From Diphasiastrum complanatum (lineage: Eukaryota; Streptophyta; Lycopodiopsida; Lycopodiales; Lycopodiaceae): a stretch of 36,399 nt of DNA. The notes beneath the pieces are model-generated. The model was not told where the DNA came from, searched no databases, and worked only from the letters and a program-made list of their open reading frames with translations. Both the position numbers and the translations under genes were made by a program. Shown here piece after piece: positions 30,136-36,399 of the stretch. Within the stretch, counting starts at the first letter, position 1, and every line of letters starts with the position of its first letter. The stretch lies in the NCBI GenBank assembly GCA_029204225.1, contig MU835779.1:1-36399 (forward strand), in the 5' to 3' direction.

Positions 30136-32624
30136 AGAGCAAAGGAGTTCAAATATCTGCTGAAGATCGTTCTCGTTACAGGGCAGAAGGAAAGAAAAAC
30201 TTGGATTTGTGGATAGATGGAACATTATATCCACAAGATCCAAGCACTTTGACACATCCCACATTCTCTTCAATAACTCATTTAGTTACATGGATATGCA
30301 ATGGGCATAGTGGATTACTAGGATATTGTGAAAGATTGCAAAACCATGGAAAACAACTTTATATGAATAAAGTTCACTTTTTAGAAGGTGAGCTAATTCG
30401 GATATCCTCTTATTGTCAGAATAGAGATTGTCATCTCCAAAAGACGTTAGAGGAAAATGAACAACTTAAAAAAAATAATGAATCATTACAGAACTAGAGC
30501 AAATGCAATCAGTCTTACAGTCTATTCGTATTGAAAACTTACAATTACTGAAGGATGTGGATTTGGCAAAGAAGAAGGCTGAAAGTAAGAAGCGAAAGCA
30601 ACAAAGTTACAAGGATATTCAAACGCTTTCAAAAGGTGGTTATCGAAATAGAAGGATCCGTGCATTCAAGTAAGCATATTTTGAATTTTGTAAGTTTTCC
30701 AATGACATTTGGATTTAATTTCAGCTATGGTGATATTCTATTAACTATCTGTTTTTTTTGCAGATCTACATTAGTAGCTCCTCGGAATATTAAAGACAAT
30801 GCTTCACTAGGAATGTCATTGGGCACAATATTGACTTGCAAATCCATCGAGCGTATCATGATGAACAATAGAATTTCTAATGTAAAGTGTAAAATAGCAG
30901 AGTCTTTGATGGTGGACATTCAAAATATTTTAGATAGGACTATAGTTCAGGGTGCTTGTGATTTTGCAGGTATTAGTAGGGAAGCATATGCAACAATATT
31001 TAAACTAATTAGAGAAGCTTTTAAGCAAGTTCAAATTAGAAAAGTCCCAATCCCTAGGACATATCACTTGAAGAAAGAGAGGGATACATTAAACATAGGT
31101 ATGCATAAGATCACTGGAACTCCATTTCATATTGAGGAGATGTATGAAACTGATGGAAGATCGATATTCTATAATTCATCAAACAATTTATTTTTTGATC
31201 TAAATTACTTGCTGAGATACATCGTCACATTCTATGATATAACCTATGAAAAGGTGAATGGCAAAATAATCATAGTACTTAAGTTAGATGAGTCAGAAAT
31301 TGTGAAAGGGCAGAAGATGGAAAGGGTTAGTATAACTCTCATGAATGGTGCTCTATCACAAACAGAGAACCAAGAAGATTTCAAATTCAGTATCCAGTCA
31401 GAAAATGATATATGGTGATTGGCAGCGTTTCAGGTAACTAGCCTCATTATTACATTACATTCATTGAATAGTATTAATACATTGTAAACTAAGTCTGATT
31501 AATTCTTTGGACAGGTGCTGAAAGAGGATCATGATATATTATCATAGATATTCTCAAGGACATCTTATCCTAGGATCATCAAGGACCATATGGATGGAGG
31601 ACTTCTCAATGTTCCAGGAGTTGGAGACTTCAATGTTGAATGGCACTTAGCAGGTGATTTGAAAACATTGAAATGTATGTATAATGTCTCTCACGGTGCT
31701 ACATCAAAACACCCTTTTTGTACTGCATGAAAATGGCAAAAGATGTAACTAGGAGTACAAGAATTACTAGAGAATATGCAGATCCAAACTGGAAGCTTGT
31801 GCTGCCTATCCCCTTAAAAAATGTGTATGTTTGCACTCTTCATGCAGAAGTTAGATTAATAGAAAAGATCATTTATCTTCATATAGTTTTTGCTTGGAAT
31901 ACTAAGCCATCATCATTACCAATGACGCTATCTCTCGATTAGAAGATGTTTTATCAAAAGCAGGACTCCATAAAGGACATGTCAAAATTCAAAAAGATGA
32001 AAAGCTTTCAGGAAAGAATGGGAACATGCCAACTAAGCCGAGCATAGGAGGAGCAAAAGCACATCGTTTTCTATCAAATCATACTGGCAAGGCTTCTAAT
32101 ATTCGACACTCAGTCTGGACAGATATTATTGCTGCCACTTAGGACTTCGAGAAAGATGGCAAAACTAGAGTACTAAAAGTTGATGTATGGAAAAAGCTTG
32201 ATAATATGATTGCTATTTTAAGAAAAGAAAAATACTCTGATATTGATAAGAAAGTTGTCCAAAGGACTTGTGTCGAGTTTGTTAATGCAATATCAAAAGC
32301 ATGGGGAGAAGATCACATCACTCATTACATGGTTAGTAAAAAATTTTCAAAATGCTTTCAAATTTTCATATATATTTAGATCCAAACATAAGACTAACAT
32401 TATGATTTTGACATATGCAGCACATACTAAGAGATCATACAGCATTTTTTGCAAATACATATGGAAGCTTGAGTGTATAGTCATCACAAGGGATGGAGAA
32501 GCCACACTGGCAAGCACGAGCATCATTTCATCGAAATACACAACATGGAGGAACCAATGAAAAACGAAACTACATTTGTCAATTGTTTCAGTGGTTCTAC
32601 CGCAGAGTTCAGATTCGACATTAA
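30136..32624 (+). pseudogene. Intron-containing DDE-transposase-like gene of an unnamed family, broken
   Basis: Four exon segments are separated by canonical introns of matching phase: 30670-30763 (GTAAGC...TTTGCAG), 31434-31514 (GTAACT...GGACAG) and 32332-32420 (GTTAGT...TATGCAG). The N-terminal exon carries 'LDLWIDGTLYPQDPSTLTHP' and a Leu/Glu/Lys-rich coiled coil (about 30410-30600). The core has 'IIIVLKLDESEI', 'EWHLAGDLKTLKCMYNVSHG', 'NVYVCTLHAEVRLIEKI' and, across the last intron, 'ITHYM' then 'HILRDHTAFFANTYGSL' and 'QGMEKPHWQARASFHRNTQH'. This order (KLD, GDLK, TLHAE, Y-M-H, Q-G-x-EK) resembles a widespread, poorly characterised transposase-like family I recall from cnidarian and fungal genomes. 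Candidate catalytic acids are the Asp in KLD, the Asp in GDLK and the Glu in MEK. Frameshifts (about 30490, 31715, 31935) and in-frame stops (31416, 31545, 32140, 32478) inactivate it. Family and catalysis are inference; exon structure is seen directly. Confidence 0.6.
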
Positions 32625-32833
32625 CAAAATCCACACAATACAATAAGTTTAGAAAAGCATGCAAGTTCATACAGGAAGAGAAAATTAGATGATTGCTGAG
32701 TAGAAGATCATCATTGCTGAGTAGAAGATCATCATGACATGTTCAGAATTGCTTTGCAAATTCATTGAACAAGAGAGGAGAAATACCCAATGTAAATGTA
32801 TTGATTGTATTATACCAAAATACAAAGTGTCAA

Positions 32834-33852
32834 CTATTCATCATCAGATCTTGTATCAGATTCTATGGTAGTATTGTCATGAAGGAATTGTCTGCTAGCG
32901 TATGCATCTAATAGATGTGCATTATCCTTATTTCCACTAAGCTCAATATAAGTGGAATACAATGAATAATGGGAGCTCCTAAAAGGAACATTCCCATCAG
33001 TAAAGCCTAAAATGTTCAAAACATAAGATCTTTTGACAAAAATGATCTTATTTGTCTTAACAAATTTATGTCCTCCTAGATAAAATGATAAAGCTTTAAC
33101 TGCCATTATAAGACTCTCCCCGACTGGGCTCAGCTTGGAATGGGCAATAAAGATCTCATTCTTCAGGAAATGCCTAAGATAGTGGCCCAGTCCACTGTCC
33201 CTCTAGAACGAGGATGCGTGTTGTCTAAAACCACCTCGTCTCGCAGCAAAATCATCTATCATGAGAGCATCCCGCAATAGAAAATATGTTAGCAAAAACA
33301 CATTCAGTGATTGAAAACATTCAAATGCAAGGAAGATTAAACACTTACACATTCTTCATTATCAGCAGCAACCAGATCAGGATGATCAATATAATGACCA
33401 CGTACTGAGGTGGAATCATTAGTGAAGTGCGCTAATGATGGATGAGGGAAGCCCATCTAGGATTGAAATGCCGTGAATTCTTCATCGGATGGTCTGCCTT
33501 GCCCATCCTCAGCTATATTTGATAAAGTCTTATTCAGGCATTCTTCACCGGTTATAAGACCCTCCTCATCATCAAAATCAATACCAGCAACAAGGTCATC
33601 TGTCTCAAAATCTACAAAGTCGGAGAAATCGAAAATTGTGCCGGATAATAAACATAGAACCTCGTCCTCACGATAGTCAAAAAATTTACATAAATCAGTA
33701 GTAGTAAAATATACATTGTCATTAATATAATATACAGGCAAATTGGAAAGACATTTCGAATCCTCCATAGATTTGGATTCATCATCAGATGTATTTTGGC
33801 CAATGAAAACAGAAAAGTCGTTGTACTTGGAAGTATATGGCTTTTGTGACAA
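32834..33852 (-). pseudogene. Two-exon pseudogene convergent with the DDE-like gene, unrecognised
   Basis: On the minus strand an acidic first exon (33852 to about 33351) reads 'KPYTSKYNDFSVFIGQNTSD', then 'DNVYFTTTDLCKFFDYREDE' and 'VAGIDFDDEEG'. After a TAG at 33457-33459 the frame stays open to 'YIDHPDLVAADNEE' and a GTAAGT donor. A 95-bp intron (about 33350-33256) ends in TGATAG. Exon 2 reads 'DDFAARRGGFRQHASSF', a TAG (33203-33205), 'GHYLRHFLKNEIFIAHSKLS' and 'VKALSFYLGGHKFVKTNKII', ending 'SDTRSDDE' before a stop. I recognise no family. The tail-to-tail position (209 bp from the DDE-like gene), similar short introns and a similar level of decay suggest both belonged to one element. A TATA-like TATATATAC lies just upstream at about 33855-33870. 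The start codon is not determined. Confidence 0.5.
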
Positions 33853-33921
33853 CTGTATATAGTATATATACGGTCAACAAATCAGTATCGTTGACGCAGA
33901 CGAGGACGTCACAAAATCTCT

Positions 33922-34405
33922 CACTTCGCATTTTACGTGAAGTGGTTTTCTCTCACTTCGCAAATTACGGGAAGTGGCTGGGAAAGTTCCTCGTTCAAAA
34001 CAGCTAACCACCGACATTTTTCTCTCCTTTCGGGATTTCTGCGAAAAAGCTGAAGGTGCCTTTAAACAAATTTTAAGGTGCCCTTAAAAAGGAGAAGATC
34101 TTTTTAACAGTTCAAATCTCTCACTCTTTTCGAGAAAGCCGAAGGTGCCCTTTAAAACAAGTTGAAGGTGCCCTTAAAAGTTGGCGAAGGTGTCTTTAGC
34201 AGTTTAACCCTTAAAAAATAGAGGACCTTCTGGAATTTTCTCTCTCTTCACATTTTTCGAGAAAATACGAAAAAAGGTGAAAGTGTTGAAAAAGTTAAAC
34301 TGTTGAACTATGAACAAGTTGGCTTCTTCAAAAATAATTGAACAGAAGTTGGAGGTAAGTGTCGCAGTTTTTGGAAAGTGCAAAAAATGCGAATTGCGAC
34401 ACTTA
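33922..34405. repeat. Dense short repeats and hairpins upstream of the minus-strand pseudogene
   Basis: Two 32-bp tandem units each form a hairpin: CACTTC (33922) with GAAGTG (33939), and CACTTC (33954) with GAAGTG (33971). AAGGTGCCNTTAAA-like motifs occur at 34053, 34075, 34142, 34165 and 34187, forming two ~90-bp modules. A perfect 11-bp inverted repeat, TAAGTGTCGCA (34356-34366) and TGCGACACTTA (34395-34405), closes the region. It may be promoter or subterminal transposon sequence; no protein is encoded. Confidence 0.65.
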
Positions 34406-34663
34406 GCGTACTATCTGCAGGCTGTTCAAAAAATGATGTAAATCTACAGACTTGTTTTAAATGCAAGTTTTGTGGAAGTCCTTGAAGATGGCCAAGTCTT
34501 CAATGTTCAAGTTATTAAACTTAACATCTGAACTTAAAATTATAATGGGATTGGATACCCTTTGCTGGAGATCAGCCGGAAGTCCATTGTAGGCATCCTT
34601 CAAATAAATTGGCTGTCTAAGTTATGATTCCAAGGAGGCAACTGTGGGCTTAATTTCCAATAG
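34406..34663 (-). repeat. Possible LTR of the right-hand copia element (start only)
   Basis: On the minus strand a purine-rich TTAAGGGGGAC (34663-34673 area) is followed by TATTGGAAATTAAGC, which looks like a copia LTR start TGTTGG with one G-to-A change. No coding sequence occurs here. The far end and a partner copy are not identified, so only the start is suggested. Confidence 0.35.
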
Positions 34664-36374
34664 TCCCCCTTAAGGTCACGGTTCGTGCCTTGGTATCTTC
34701 GTCAGGTTCAGCATGTTGAAGAACTTCTGGTGCTTGATCCTGGGAAGGCGGCTTTGCTGAAGATGTCTGCGGCCATTTCTGTTGCGGAGCAGTATTGAAG
34801 GATCACTTTCCCTGAGAAAACTTTCTCCCGAATGAAATGATACTGGATTTCTATGTGCTTGGACTTGCCATGAAATCTGGGATTCAGTGACAGTGAAATA
34901 CAGCTCAAGTTGTCACACAAAATGTTGGTAGCATTGAACTAAGTGTGATGTAAGTCATGAAGTAATAACATGATCCATACAACTTCTTTTGAACCTTGGC
35001 ATGATGCGATGTACTCTGCCTCTGTCGAAGAAAGCGCAATTGATTTCTGCTTCCTTGAGTTCCACGAAATCGGTCCCCCTGCCAGATAGAAACAGAACCC
35101 GGAGGTAGATTTTCTAGTAGAGACTGTTCCTCCCCAATCTGAGTCGGAATAGCCTCGTAGGACGAGTGGGTCGATAGCATTTCCATCATAACATAAGATG
35201 TGATCTAAACTTCCTTGAATATATCTCATCACTCTCTTTAACGCTTTCCAATGAGAGATCCTAGGATTAGACATAAATTGACTTAACGTGCTAATAGTGT
35301 ATGCTAAATCTAGTCTAGTACAAAGCATTGCATATATTAATGATACTATTAGTGAATGATAAGAGTACTTCGCTATGTCGAGTACTTCACTATCAAAATC
35401 AGCACAAGTAGGTTTAGTCAATACTATACTTGGATCCATTGGAGTATCAATGGGCTTGCAATCAGACATATGAAATTTTTCTAAAATGCCTTTTAGATAT
35501 GTCTGTTGACTAAGATAGATATTCTTTTGAAGTCTATTTCTAGCAATGTGAATTCCAAGCAAAGAATTGACAGCTCCTAAATCAGTCATGTCAAATTCCT
35601 TTGACATATCACTCTTAGTAGTGTGTAGTAGAGAAGTGTCATTAGACAGAATAAATGCATCATCTACGTAAAGAGCTATGTGAACTAAATTGGTGCCTAT
35701 ATGCTTTGAATAAACATTACAGTCAGCTAAATTGTTGCAAATCCCAATTAAATGAGATAAGAGTTGATTCTATCGAACCATGTTCTTGCGGCCCGTTTTA
35801 GACCGTAGATTGCTTTGTGCAGCTTGCACACTTTGTGCTCTTGGCTTTTGACTTCGAATCCTTCTGGTTGGAAGGTGTACAACTCCTGACATTGCCATTG
35901 AGAAATGTTGTCTTGACATCCATTTGGTGCATTTCGAGGTCTTCCGTGACATTTAGCAATGGAACCATCAGAGTTGATATTCTTCTTGAAGATCCACTTG
36001 TTGTCGATAACTCTCTTGTGAGTGGGGAAGTCGACCAGTGTCCAGGTCTGATTCGTCAAAACTGAGTTGTACTTGCTTTCCATAGCTTCTTGCCACTTCA
36101 CAACATCCTTGGACTTAATTGCTTCGGCTAGACTCTCTGGTTCTTTTGATGAAGTCTAGAATGATTGAGGTGCATACCTCTCAGGAACTGTCTGAGTCCG
36201 TGAGGATCTGTGGATGTTTGGTTGACCAGGATGCGATGATGCTTCTTCTTGAATTTCTCCAGATCTGCTCGAGCTAGCTTGGTCTGGTCTGATGAGAGGT
36301 ACTGTCGGCTGCTCGACTTCTGTAGCTGTAGCTACAGGTTCTGAGGAAGGAACATCAACGTTGGAAGAATCCAT
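34664..36374 (-). pseudogene. Ty1/copia remnant, minus strand: RT, RNase H and C-terminus
   Basis: Read from 36374 leftwards: a Ser/Pro/Glu-rich linker with 'RSSRTQTVPERYAPQSF', then RT 'KWQEAMESKYNSVLTNQTW' and 'RVIDNKWIFKKNI'. An internal deletion after 'SIAK' removes about 50 residues; the sequence resumes out of frame at the 'EMHQMDVKTTFLNG' block. 'AIYGLKRAARTWFDRI' is followed by a stop, then a YVDD box encoded at 35659-35670 and 'FDMTDLGAVNSLLGIHIARN'. RNase H is well preserved: 'RGYSDSDWGGTVSTRKSTSG' and 'IALSSTEAEYIASCQGSKEV'. A final frame holds 'KSKHIEIQYHFIRE' and 'MAADIFSKAAF', the polyprotein end. Gag, protease and integrase would lie beyond the right edge of the window. Deletion, frameshifts and stops make it inactive. 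Confidence 0.88.
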
Positions 36375-36399
36375 GCTACGTAAAATAGAGATAAATGAA

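Noticed and set aside
34356-34405. 11-bp inverted repeat as a transposon terminal repeat
   Set aside because: The two arms are only 28 bases apart and no matching copy was found on the left side of the putative element, so a local hairpin is the better description.

Overview
The window looks like a repeat-rich nuclear region of a land plant. The evidence is decayed Ty1/copia and Ty3/gypsy retrotransposons on both strands, a hAT-type transposase fragment, short GT-AG introns, an Arabidopsis-type telomere-like motif (TTTAGGG), and one intact-looking exon of a TMK-type leucine-rich-repeat receptor kinase. Nothing fixes the species. Nearly all coding sequence is transposon-derived and broken.

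Layout. 1-1050: AT-rich DNA with tandem duplications, then a minus-strand hAT fragment (1048-1358). 1441-3446: plus-strand copia remnants (protease/pre-integrase; reverse transcriptase/RNase H) ending in an in-frame tandem repeat. 4257-5363: a second copia reverse transcriptase that has lost its YVDD motif. 5640-8650: a decayed plus-strand gypsy element (protease, RT, RNase H, integrase zinc finger, polypurine tract, LTR). 8722-9269: a minus-strand piece of the same gypsy family. 10061-10563: the last exon of the TMK-like kinase, the only host gene I can support. 10564-14700: mostly non-coding, with a 254-bp tandem duplication and a long hairpin.

14700-21950: a minus-strand copia element split by a structurally complete non-autonomous LTR retrotransposon (16472-21514). 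The insert has two LTRs of 1224 and 1230 bp, a tRNA-iMet type primer-binding site, a polypurine tract and a perfect 5-bp target duplication (CCATG), but no gag or pol. 21950-27690: non-coding, with a (CT)42 microsatellite, a foldback repeat and paired telomere-like motifs. 27690-29580: a plus-strand copia (integrase to RNase H). 30136-32624: an intron-containing, DDE-transposase-like pseudogene of a family I cannot name. It converges on an unrecognised minus-strand pseudogene (33852-32834) whose upstream DNA is packed with short repeats. 34664-36374: a minus-strand copia RT/RNase H.

The two most interesting items are the gag-pol-less LTR element, with a reiterated hairpin motif after its primer-binding site, and the convergent pair of intron-bearing pseudogenes at 30.1-33.9 kb, which may be one two-gene DNA transposon.
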